Shown here: positions 1-10,452 of the stretch, in pieces
Numbering within the stretch: the first letter of the stretch is position 1
Layout: each line of letters begins with the position of its first letter
Assembly: GCA_037501455.1 (NCBI GenBank)
Contig: CM074859.1
Coordinates: forward strand, 91,966,894-92,030,893
Reading direction: 5' to 3'
DNA: 64,000 bases
From: Lantana camara
Lineage: Eukaryota; Streptophyta; Magnoliopsida; Lamiales; Verbenaceae
Notes under the pieces: model-generated
The model's database searches: none
What the model was told of the DNA's origin: nothing
What the model saw: the letters and a program-made list of their open reading frames with translations, nothing else
Made by a program: the position numbers and the translations under genes

Positions 1-1676
1 AATAACGAGAACTCGTGAGACAAGACTCAATATAAGACCAAGTATGACGCACGTCCATGCTAATGTAAATAAATAAAACAAGCAATCAAGTGACACTTAG
101 CATGTATGAAAACCAATTAACACCTAAGAGGTGAGATAAATCTCAAAGAGTCATGTATGCACATCACTCAAATATTTCAAGTTCAATTCATATAAGGCAT
201 GGAGTCACGCAATCACGTTTGAGCAATTAAGTACCAAGAAGTGTCAAGTAGGAGCATACTTATCAACTAATCAAGTATATATATCATATAATTCACATAT
301 GGGAGCCAAGAGAGTGGAAGGAACGCAATAAGAGAGGTTTTGGAGAAGTTTGGCAAAAGTAGACAATTTTCGAAAATGCATAGGTTGTAGGAAAATTGGA
401 ATATTTCGAGTTGTAGAAGTTGGAATTGAGTTTTGTTTTTTGGAAATGAAACTAGAAACAACGACCTCTCTGATGGTATATGGCACGTTTTCTAGTTCAA
501 ATTGAGAAGAAATTGGCATACGCTTGAAGTTAGGTGAGTGCAGTTTGTCGGGAAAGTGGCGACACCGAAAAGAATTAATTATATCTCATAAATGGGAAAA
601 TATATTTAGGTGATTCTAATTGGAGGTTGTTCTAGACTTCAAGATCTTTCCGTGGGTTCAAAAATTAGGTCAATCCGAGTTCAAACGAAGTCGGCACGGC
701 TATGTCAATATTGTCCTGAAAACTGACACGACTGTGTCGGAATTAAAAATTCCAACTTGAACTTCCAACACGGCCGTGTTGAAACAAATCTGGGCGAAAA
801 ACAGGGGAAAAACTGGGGGGTCGCGGGAAATGTCTCCCAAACCATTCAATCACCAAACTATATCAAATAAACACTTCCAAACCAACATATAACATGTATA
901 TGATCATATATATCAATTAAACATCATATAATCGAAGGAAACATGCATCAAATCATCAAGAATCCATCATCAAAACCCCATATAAACTCATGTTTTCCAA
1001 CTTTCAATTAACTTCGTGCTTTCATGCAAGCTTGGAATATAATGACCCTAAACATGCTTCTAACCATGAATGAACAAGAAAGCATCACTTAATCATCAAA
1101 CCCTACTCATAAACACATTCAAGAGATCAAGAAACTCTTCCATTTTTACCTTAATATGAAGAAAGAAAGGATGAAAGAATGATATGATGATGATGATCCC
1201 CAATTTATGCAATTATCTTCCTTGAATTTATCTTGAAAATGGATGAAATCCTCCTTTCTCTTCTTGGTGTATGAATCGGTATAATGTGTGTGTGGTATGT
1301 GTAATTGTATGAATTGTGTAGAATGAAATGTATGAGATATAATGTATATGATATGATATAAAATATCTCCCACTAACCATGATGAATCATCATAATTTGT
1401 AATTTAGTCCCTCATTTATATGAATGGATGCAAACAAGTATTATCTCACGGAAAATGTTCAATTAATTCCAATTCATGATATGCAATTGAGTCCACACAT
1501 TTATGAAATAATCAATTAAAGTCACATAATAGCAATTAAACACATTATCAATTAATTCACATAAATTCCACGCTAATGATAATTCATATAAATGCATAAG
1601 AATATATTACATAAAATGTTATGAAATTTAATATAATTTAACATAATGCATAAATGAAAAAAAATGGGGCGTTACA
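1..1676 (-). repeat. LTR end, family A-like (partial, cut by window edge)
   Basis: The right border reads GGGGCGTTACA, so on the minus strand the LTR begins TGTAACGCCCC, as in other LTRs here. The DNA after 1676 has no pyrimidine-rich CTCTCCCCCTT block, which would mark an internal region, so this is either the 5' LTR of a minus-strand element lying to the left or a solo LTR. Blocks at 1-680 match the LTR A copies around 22080-22840 and 45850-46500. It carries short palindromes at 694-781 (GACACGACTGTGTC and CAACACGGCCGTGTTG). No coding sequence; the short open frames are not shared beyond the repeat. Confidence 0.75.
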
Positions 1677-2053
1677 GGTTTTCTCTCATTCTCTTAAACC
1701 GGCATTCGTGAAGTGCCATTCTCTATTCCAGAGGAACAAAAGAAAAGATTTCAGAAGCTCTAACTCGTACAATAAATGAAGCTTAGAGACTTATGCGTGA
1801 ATTATTTCACTCATCAATTGGGTTTTGATGGGATAAATTTCTTGCTCTCTATTTCCCTTTCACGTTTCTTTCAATATACTGATTATAGTACTATCATACT
1901 CACTAATATGATTTGAATCTAGGACTGGTGTTGATACATTCTAGAGGGCTTCTGCTTTGGAGTTTCGAAGGAAAGAATCATTCAAGAAACGGGAAAACTC
2001 ATTACCGTATGAAGGGCGTTCAATATTGGCGATTGAACGTCTCAAGAAAGCTT
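1677..2053. repeat. Unclassified repeat fragment
   Basis: No gene seen. The part at about 1780-1950 resembles 53050-53236 by eye: both have TATGCGTGAATT, then a CT-rich run, then a block with TAGTACTA and CATACTCACTA, then CTAGG followed by TTGGTGT or CTGGTGT. This suggests two copies of one repeat, probably part of an LTR, whose class I cannot name. An inverted repeat GTTCAAT...ATTGAAC lies near 2012-2032. Confidence 0.45.
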
Positions 2054-3264
2054 CTAGTAAAGTAAGTTACTTAGAACCTTTTTGAGTTTCGAAATAAAAA
2101 TTGCAAGCCAAAGATCCTTGTAGGAAAAAAATTTAAATTTTCGCTGCTTTTCGAACCCCTTTTTCCAACACCTTCTTGCAGTATGTTGACTAATAGTTGA
2201 AGGGGGTTGTCTGATAGCAATTCTTCTTGCAGTTGGAGAAGGTGCTACAGCTGGAGTGCCTATTGCAGTTGGAGTAGATGCAACAGATCTTGCAGCTGTA
2301 GGACCTGTTCCTCTTACTTTTGCTGCTGCAGTGGATCCAACAACATTGAACACTCTTCTCCTCCCCCTTTGGCTTGAAGTCTGAAAAAAAAATCTTTTGT
2401 CAGATGTTTTACAAACTATATTGGTATTATACACTAAAAAAAAAGATTCAACTCTATCACTTACGAACATAGGTTTTCTTGCTCCAGAATCAATTAGATC
2501 CAACCCCACCTACAATTTATGATACAATATAAACAAATATATGTGGTATGTGTGACACCCCTTCTTCTCGGCAATCCAGGTAAGACGTCACGAGTGAGTT
2601 TTATTACGTAATTTAATTATTTTAATTATATGTACGTGAAGTTGTATGCCTAATGTGTCTATATGAACTTTATTTTAAGTTATACTTTGTTTTAGAACTT
2701 GTTTATTAAGTGTTTGGACTTGAAAGTCCATTTATTTAAAGATTAGGGACCTAATCGGAATTAGGGTTTATCAGTCATTTCTTGGTTAATTGAGCCCTGG
2801 GATTCGAATTTGAATTTCGACCCCACCATTGGATTTGTTTCGATGTTTCGAGTCTGATAAGACTAGCCTCGCCTTTTTCTAAAACCGTTTGAACCCTCTA
2901 CCGATTTGATTTCTAACCGTTTGAATCGAACCGGTTTTCTTGGCTTTAAAACTGGACCAACACTCCTTTTTGCCCCATTTGCTCCATCTCGTACCTTAGA
3001 GGGAGAGAAGAGAAGAGAATTAGGACTATTCACTCTAGAACTTTGAGCTCAAGTTTCGGCTTCCTCGCTCGCCCGATCAACAATCCAAGGTAAGCAATGT
3101 ATTCTCTTCTTCGAGTGCTTCGATTTCTCCCTATTGTATGTCATTTTTCGTGCTCGAATCCATGCTTTTCTTGAAGAAGGTGAATAGTATAAAAATATGA
3201 ATTTTTGGTCCCAACGTGCTTATATGTGATCTATTTGAGCTAAGATCACTACTAGAAAAAAGTC

Positions 3265-3520
3265 CTATAGCAACGGATTTTGGCCAAATTAGCAACGGAT
3301 TTAGCAACGAAAATTTTCCGTTGTTATAACCCTCGTGGCTAATCTATACCAACGGATTTAGCAACGGATATTAGCAACGGAATTAGCAACGAATTACTAC
3401 CCACAAACATTAGCAACGAATTTTTTAGCAACGGATTTTTCGTTGCAAACCAACCAATAATTAATTAATTTTGTTGCCTTTTTGCAACGGGATTTTCGTT
3501 GCAAAATTCATCGCAAAAGG
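3265..3520. repeat. Left outer subterminal array of TAGCAACGGATT motifs
   Basis: About ten copies of GCAACGGA or its complement lie close to the left end, in both orientations, several forming palindromes such as AGCAACGGATTTTTCGTTGC. CACTA elements usually have subterminal repeats bound by their own transposase; this array is in the right place for that role. The mirror array is at about 7835-8060. Confidence 0.7.
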
Positions 3521-3676
3521 AAATAATTCAAATTAATAAATTAAAATTTTATTTACGGGCCCCAAAACCACACCCCAACCTCACCAGCCCTACTAGGTTC
3601 GAACCCCTACCGGACCGCACCACCCGGACCCAACCAAACCAAGCCCAAGTTGGCTCATGATATATATTGCATAATT

Positions 3677-3746
3677 TGCGCCATCCAGGAATTGAACCTG
3701 GGTCTCCAATGTAGAAGGTTGGTGCCCCAACCAATTTGGAAAGCTA
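3677..3746 (-). pseudogene. tRNA-like module, left arm of foldback
   Basis: On the minus strand TAGCTTTCCAAATTGG resembles a pol III A box (D arm), followed by an anticodon-arm-like CCAAC-CTTCTAC-ATTGG and a perfect T stem-loop CCAGG-TTCAATT-CCTGG with a B box. The acceptor stem does not pair, so it is not a working tRNA. It is repeated in mirror image at 7585-7662, and a diverged version sits at the same place in the element at 48064-51008. Confidence 0.5.
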
Positions 3747-4050
3747 TGTTATTGGTAATATTATGTCATTTGTTATATTTAACAACAATCAAATATTCAT
3801 ACACTAATTTAAATAAATAATTAAATACTTGTTATCATAGTTTAAATAATTTTTTTTTAAATATATAATTATTTATAGTAATGCATATTCCATTAAAGAT
3901 TTTATCACTTAATTATTAATTAACTAAATATACCAATTTTTAGTTATGACATAAAAATCTAATGTAAATCAATTTAAAGTATGATTTTTTGTGACATAGA
4001 AAGAAAAGGATGAAAGTTTTACATAACTAAATAATTAGATTTAGTTGGTT

Positions 4051-4505
4051 GTTGAATAAAGAACTTTTATGTTATATGAAGTATTCACTTATACATTTGT
4101 AGAACAATGTCTGCATTTTGAGGAACTATTGTATTATTCAGTAATCGTAGTTGAATAACTTAATGAAGAATTATTTTATTAATATGAAATATTTATATTT
4201 GAATTTGTAGAATTATATCTAAATATTGAAGAATTATTGTGTTATGCGGCCGTTAGATGTTAAATGAAGAATTTTTCTTTTAATATAAAGTACTTATATT
4301 TAACTTTGTAGAACTATATCTAAATATTAAGGAATTATTGTGTTATGCAACTGTTAGATGTTAAGTGAAAAACTTTTCTCTTAACATGAAGTACTTATAT
4401 TTGAATTTCGAGCATTATATATGAATTTTAAGGAATTATTGTGCTACGCAACTGTTAGTTATTAAATAAAAAACTTTTCTTTGAATAACATTACGTAATT
4501 GTGGA
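4051..4505. repeat. Tandem repeats of about 102 bp, left arm
   Basis: Units start at 4051, 4150, 4256 and 4357 (99, 106, 101 and 101 bp) with a partial fifth from 4458. Each unit runs from GTTGAATAA or GATGTTAA(A/G)TGAA through an ATATGAAGTA(C/T)TTATATTT-like block to GAATTATTGT(G/A)TTATG(C) and ends in GTTA. The mirror copy lies at about 6830-7286. The rest of the arm (3740-4050 and 4505-5010) is AT-rich with no genes, and holds a GA microsatellite near 4883-4899. Confidence 0.7.
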
Positions 4506-5012
4506 AGTATATATCTAACTATCAGTTAAATATATGATTATTTGTATTAAATATATATAATCATATATATAGAGATATTGCATTAAGCGTTCACCAAAAA
4601 AAAAAAAAAATTGTATTAAGCATTGTTAGCTTTTATACACTTTTGTGTTTTAATTATGATGCACATCTTTTAATGATTTATAATTTATATTATACCTTAT
4701 AATATATCAACAATATAACTTTTCTATGAAAAAAAAAAAAATTAAAGGCTTTTATATATGAAAGGTTATACTATACAAATATTAATTCTACATAATCCCC
4801 AAACATATGATCATGTATTTATATAAGTCAACGGTAACTATCAATATAATGATCTAACATTCATATATATATGGATGTGTGTGAGAGAGAGAGAGAGAGC
4901 GTGAAAGAATAAGGATGAAAGTTTAAATAATTATATGTATATGTATATTAAACCATATAAACAAAATATTTTAATATATTTTTTGGTCAAAATAAAGAAA
5001 TTACAATCTAAA

Positions 5013-6325
5013 TAGCAACGGATTTTTGGTTGCTAAATTTTAAATATTCTATTAAAATTTTAATCAACTATTTATAGTAACGAATCTTTCGTTGCTAAAT
5101 TATAAGTATTCTATTATTTTTTAATTAAATATTTATAGCAACGGATTTTCGATTGCTAAATTATAAATATTTTAATCAATTGTTAGTAGCAACGAATATT
5201 TCTTTGCTAATATTTTTTATTATTTATTTATCTTTATTACTTTTTTATTCGATATAGCAACGAAAATTCCGTTGCTAAATTATAAATATTATATTAATTT
5301 TTTTAACCATATGCTTATTGCAACGGATTTTCCATTGCTAATATTTTTTATTATATATTATTTTTTATTAGTTTTTTTATTTCAATAGCAACGGATTTTT
5401 CGTTGCTAAAATTATAAATATTTTATCAATATTTTAATCAATTGTTTATAGCAATGGATTTTCCGTTGCTAACATTTTTTATATTTATTTCATTTTTTTC
5501 TTTCATATAGCAACGGAGTTTTCGTTGCAATTTATAAATATTATATTATTTTTTATTTTAATAGCAACGGAATTTTTGTTGCTATATATGAAAAAAAAAA
5601 TAGCAATGGATTTTTCATTGCTAAAATTAAATAATACAAAAGATAAATAAATTGGTATATATAGCGACGGAAATTCCGTTGCCATTAAAATAAAAACCTA
5701 ATAAAAAATAATATAATATTTATAAATATTTGCAATGAAAAATCCGTTGCTATTTTAGCAACGAAAAATCCGTTGCAACGAAAAATCCATTGCTATTTAG
5801 CAACGGATTTTTCGTTGCTATATGGAAGAAAAAAATAAAATAAAAATAAATAAATATAAAAAATGTTAGCAACGGAAAATCCATTGCTATAAAAAATTGA
5901 TTAAAATATTGATAAAATATTTATAATTTAGCAACGAAAAATCCGTTGCTATTGAAATAAAAAAACTAATAAAAAATAATATATAATAAAAAATATTAGC
6001 AATAGAAAATCCGTTGCTATAAACATATGATTAAAAAAATTAATATAATATTTATAATTTAGCAACGGAATTTTCGTTGCTATATCGAATAAAAAAGTAA
6101 TAAAAATAAATAAATAATAAAAAATATTAGCAACGAAATATTCGTTGCTACAAACAATTAATTAAAATATTTATAATTTAGCAATCAAAAATCCGTTGCT
6201 ATAAATATTTAATTAAAAAATAACAGAATACTTATAATTTAGCAACGAAAGATTCGTTACTATAAATAGTTGATTAAAATTTTAATAGAATATTTAAAAT
6301 TTAGCAACCAAAAATCCGTTGCTAT
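5013..6325. repeat. Central array of AGCAACGGAT palindromes
   Basis: More than twenty copies of TAGCAACGGATTTT(C)CGTTGCTA-like motifs at roughly 50-110 bp spacing, separated by A/T-only DNA. The array spans the centre of the foldback, with both strands equivalent. The same motif forms the outer arrays. No reading frame of note. Confidence 0.75.
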
Positions 6326-7584
6326 TTAGATTGTAATTTCTTTATTTTGACCAAAAAATATATTAAAATATTTTGTTTATATGGTTTAATATACATATAC
6401 ATATAATTATTTAAACTTCCATCCTTATTCTTTCACGCTCTCTCTCTCTCTCACACACACATCCATATATATATGAATGTTAGATCATTATATTGATAGT
6501 TACCGTTGACTTATATAATACATGATCATATGTTTGGGGATTATGTAGAATTAATATTTGTATAGTATAACCTTTCATATATAAAAGCCTTTAATATTTT
6601 TTTTTTTTGATAGAAAATTTATATTGTTGATATATTATAAGGTATAATATAAATTATAAATCATTAAAAGATGTGCATCATAATTAAAACACAAAAGTGT
6701 ATAAAAGCTAACAATGCTTAATACAATTTTTTTTTTTTTTTGGTGAACGCTTAATGCAATATCTCTATATATATGATTATATATATTTAATACAAATAAT
6801 CATATATTTAACTGATAGTTAGATATATAGTTCCACAATTACGTAATGTTATTCAAAGAAAAGTTTTTTATTTAATAACTAACAGTTGCGTAGCACAATA
6901 ATTCCTTAAAATTCATATATAATGCTCGAAATTCAAATATAAGTACTTCATGTTAAGAGAAAAGTTTTTCACTTAACATCTAACAGTTGCATAACACAAT
7001 AATTCCTTAATATTTAGATATAGTTCTACAAAGTTAAATATAAGTACTTTATATTAAAAGAAAAATTCTTCATTTAACATCTAACGGCCGCATAACACAA
7101 TAATTCTTCAATATTTAGATATAATTCTACAAATTCAAATATAAATGTTTCATATTAATAAAATAATTCTTCATTTAGTTATTCAACTACGATTGCTGAA
7201 TAATACAATAGTTCGTCAAAATGCAGATATTGTTCTACAAATGTATAAGTGAATAATTCATATAACATAAAAGTTCTTTATTCAACAACCAACTAAATCT
7301 AATTATTTAGTTATGTAAAACTTTCATCCTTTTCTTTCTATGTCATAAAAAATCATACTTTAAATTGATTTACATTAGATTTTTATGTCATAACTAAAAA
7401 TTGGAATATTTAGTTAATTAATAATTAAGTGATAAAATTTTTAATGGAATATGCATTACTATAAATAATTATATATTTAAAAATATTTTTTATTTAAACT
7501 ATGATAACAAGTATTTAATTATTTATTTAAATTAGTGTATGAATATTTGATTGTTGTTAAATATAACAAATGACATAATATTAC

Positions 7585-7662
7585 CAATAACATAGCTTTC
7601 CAAGTTGGTTGGGGCACCAACCTTCTACATTGGAGACCTAGGTTCAATTCCTGGATGGTGCA
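7585..7662 (+). pseudogene. tRNA-like module, right arm of foldback
   Basis: Mirror copy of the block at 3677-3746. A-box-like TAGCTTTCCAAGTTGG at 7593-7608, anticodon-arm-like segment at about 7617-7634, B box GGTTCAATTCC at 7641-7651. One T-stem pair is weakened compared with the left arm. The 5' acceptor half is missing, so expression as a tRNA is unlikely. Confidence 0.5.
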
Positions 7663-7834
7663 AATTATGCAATATATATCATGAGGCACCTTGTGCTTGG
7701 TTCGACTGGGTCCGGGTGGTGCGATCCAGTGGGGGTTCGAACCTAGTAGGGCTGGTGAGGTTGGGGTGTGGTTTTGGGGCCCGTAAATAAAATTTTAATT
7801 TATTAATTTGAATTATTTCCTTTTGCGAGGAATT

Positions 7835-8065
7835 TTGCAACGAAAATTCCGTTGCAAAAAGGCAACAAAATTAATTAATTATTGGTTGGTTTGCAACAAA
7901 AAATCCGTTGCTAAAAAATTCGTTGCTAATTTCGTTGCTAATATCCGTTGCTAATAATTCGTTGCTAAATCCGTTGCTATAGATTAGCCACGAGGGTTAT
8001 AACAACGGAAAATTTTCATTGCTAAATCCGTTGCTAATTTGGGCAAAATCCGTTGCTATAAGGCG
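7835..8065. repeat. Right outer subterminal array of the foldback
   Basis: Mirror image of 3265-3520: closely packed CCGTTGCTA motifs in both orientations up to the terminal GTTTTTCTAGTAGTG. It contains the same unique marker CCACGAGGGTTATAAC seen inverted in the left array, which shows these are true arms rather than independent arrays. Confidence 0.7.
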
Positions 8066-10452
8066 TTTTTCTAGTAGTGCTTACATCACTGTGGTTCATC
8101 CTTGAGTCTGAGTTCCATGTTTTATCTTCAGTTCGTACAGGAGCACCCGGGGTGGTGTTTCGTGAGCCGTGGTGATTCCAAGGTAGATCATTTGTCTTGT
8201 TCTCGCCCTCGTCGGTGTAACGTGAGGTTAGGTTATAGTTAAACCCTAAAGAAACGTGCTCGTTTTCTATGCATGCGAACTATAACCTTAATAGAAGTAA
8301 ATATGTGCGGAATACGTAAGTTCATGATTTTGCTAAGCATTTGCAAGGATGATACGCTATGTACAAGCCTATATATGCTTGTTCTGATTTGTTACGGTTC
8401 GTTCTGTTTTGCAATAGTAAACCACACTTCAAACAGTGCACCTCTTGTGAGCCGGGAGATACGAGTTAAGGATTTGACACGGAGAGGTATGAATAGCGTG
8501 GTTGTTGCAAGGTAAGGCTTGGTACGTAAGTTAAAGTTTGGTAATGTCAAGTAGCGGGTTAAGTTTTTCTATAATATAATGTAATGATTCGTATTTGTGT
8601 GATAGACCCTGGAGTCTATGGGTCAGGAATCCCGGGATGGCATCGGGCTGCCCTGGACATAGTCTCTAAGTTTGATTCAGATTAGCCCTGCACTCACTAG
8701 GAGGTTTGGTGGGGGATGGAGATCCTAAGGGTTTGGAGTAGCTTGCACCCCCTTCACCCGTAATGGATGGTTAGGGTCGCACAACCCTTCCATCGCCGGA
8801 GAAGGAGGTTTGTTCTGTAAGTAAGTTTGATTAGTTTGTTTTGCTTTGTTATAATTTGATTCGTATGAGGAGCCCAGGATGGGGTTTGATACTCGTACCT
8901 GCCGAGTTATGTATGAATGCTCCGTTAAAGTTCATAAAACGGGGATAGACTCCTAATTAAGATAAAATATAGATCTTTTAAAAATATAAGTTAAGATATG
9001 AAATGATTTGATAAGATTTGGTATATTTTGTTATGTTTGATACGTAAGAATCTATTAAGTTAAGTTTTGCTCTATTTTGATAAGCAATCACTATATATAT
9101 GTATCATGGGCAAAAGTTTGGTGTGCAAAAGCTATCCCTGAGTTCACGAACATTATAATTTGAACGTGCTTTGCTCCTTACGTATATGTAGCGTGTGTTG
9201 GTAGCCCCTTACTCAGTTAGTGTGACTGACCCCTCTCCCTCCTCATTGTTTTAGCGTGCAGGTGTTGCTTGGAGTTCGAGCTAGGCGGTGTGTGTCGAGT
9301 CCTTGGAGTTTGTCGTGTCTTTAGTTTCATTCGGGTCTGTTGCATTTCATATGATTCAGATTTTATATAAGTACGAATGTATGATTACGTTTGTATTGTT
9401 AATTCATGTATTCGATTCGGGACAAGCTTCTAGGAAACTGTTCGAACCCATTTGCTTTGATATTTTACATTTATATTTGGGATTAGGTATCTATGCTAGT
9501 TGAACCCGTCACCTGCTGCTTGTGATTTAATGTTTGTTTGTATGAGTTGCTTCCGCATACGTATTTATTTTGAATTACAGGGTCTACGTTGCGCCTAGCT
9601 TAGGTGTGTGTCTGTCTGTCTCCCATTCGCCTCTGCTTGATTCATATACGGGTTTCCCATCTTGTATGTGGATTGGGCTTAGGTGCGGAGGATGTGGTGA
9701 CCCACCGTGCGGGCTACTACAATATGTATTTATGATGTAAAAAATTGGAATAAATGAACAAGTACTTACGGTGTAAAATCTTGATTTTGGATGATGTGTG
9801 TTTTTGCATGTTTTCACATTATGCCCCAAACCAAAGAATCTGTTCCAACTATGAGTGAGACCTTTTCTTGTACTAGTAGTGGCAGTTTCATTAGCACTCT
9901 TTCTTCTCATTTTTTTTGGTCTCCCCTTTCTCACCTTGTCGTCAGGCCCTTTCAGTGGTGTATGTCCTGTTGTGATATAATGTTTTCTACCGGGGACTGT
10001 ACGTATCATATTGTTAAAAGTAACCTTGTAGGCAGGTTTTTTTATAGTAAGTATCAATATAATCTTCCATTTTCTCTCTTTTGTTTGTGATGCAGGAGGC
10101 AACATGGATACCCAGGTACATGTCTTGTCATCCAATCTGACCACATATTGGTCATCATTTATATGCACCTCAAACTCGGCTCCTCTAGCCCATTGTAGGT
10201 AACAATTCCTTGCTAAATCCTGAGCAATGTTTTATTTAAAGTTAGTTCCCATGAAGGGCAACAAAATAACTAAGCAATGCTCGGACTTTATGACTAAACC
10301 ATATTAAATTCATTAAGTTCATAATTTATAATAATCATAATGGCTCGGCGAGTGAGCGTGCATAATTCTCCAACCAAACTCCGACCTTGTACCATAAACA
10401 TGACTCAATACGTTTGAATACGTGATCATACAATACATAATAATACATGTGA

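Larger units (their letters stand above)
3247..8079. mobile_element. CACTA-type foldback element (inverted dimer), non-autonomous
   Basis: Ends are CACTACTAGAAAAA at 3247 and its inverse complement at 8066-8079, typical of plant CACTA (En/Spm) termini. The whole element is one inverted repeat with its centre near 5660: for example the A-rich tract at about 4598-4611 mirrors the T-rich tract at about 6726-6740, and the end of one arm at 3740 mirrors about 7590. Each arm has the same order: outer motif array, tRNA-like block, AT-rich tandem repeats, inner motif array. No transposase is seen. The 3-bp flanks (GAT and CTT) do not match. It lies inside solo LTR C. Each arm resembles the whole of the element at 48064-51008. 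Confidence 0.8.
2551..9721 (+). mobile_element. Solo LTR, family C, interrupted by a foldback element
   Basis: Begins TGTGACACCCC and ends GGGCTACTACA, the TG...CA structure of an LTR. The flanking 5 bp are GTATG (2546-2550) and ATATG (9722-9726), a target duplication with one mismatch. No primer site or polypurine tract is found, so it is a solo LTR. Removing the insert 3247-8079 leaves about 2.34 kb. Its start (CCAGGTAAGACGTCACGAGTG) resembles the start of LTR A. Its end shares blocks with LTR D, B, A and the gag element: TTGCTTCCGC, then GCGCCTAGCTTAG, then GTGCGGAGGATGTGG. Confidence 0.75.
2054..10213 (-). pseudogene. MULE (Mutator-like) transposase, 3' part, split by an LTR insertion
   Basis: Only the C-terminal part of a plant MuDR/MULE transposase remains. 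At 9770-10213 (minus) it reads QYVVRLDDKTCT, which leads into the SWIM zinc-finger region, then MIRTVPG, GRPKK and a zinc-knuckle tail ending LGHNVKTCKN. The first knuckle cysteines are lost and the SWIM core is missing or hidden by an intron, so it is not functional as read. A plausible intron follows: donor GTAAGTAC (9762-9769) to acceptor TTGTAG (2510-2515), with solo LTR C sitting inside it. A short exon at 2465-2509 (GLDLIDSGARKPMF) is followed by a second intron, 2381-2464 (GTAAGTGA to TTTCAG). A low-complexity Thr/Ala/Pro-rich C-terminus then runs to about 2054. The 5' part of the gene is absent at 10213, where LTR A sequence begins. A host gene of the MULE-derived type cannot be excluded, but decay and context favour a dead transposon. 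Confidence 0.7.

Noticed and set aside
3549..3734. 61-codon frame (minus) repeated at 7605-7790 (plus)
   Set aside because: The two match because they lie in the arms of an inverted repeat, and the frame runs through the tRNA-like block. Nothing suggests a protein.
5013..6325. Regularly spaced palindromic repeats resembling a CRISPR array
   Set aside because: Repeat units vary, occur in both orientations, lie between CACTA-type ends in plant DNA, and spacers are plain A/T sequence.
7585..7662. Functional tRNA gene
   Set aside because: The acceptor stem does not pair, the anticodon stem has a mismatch, and no T-rich terminator is placed correctly.
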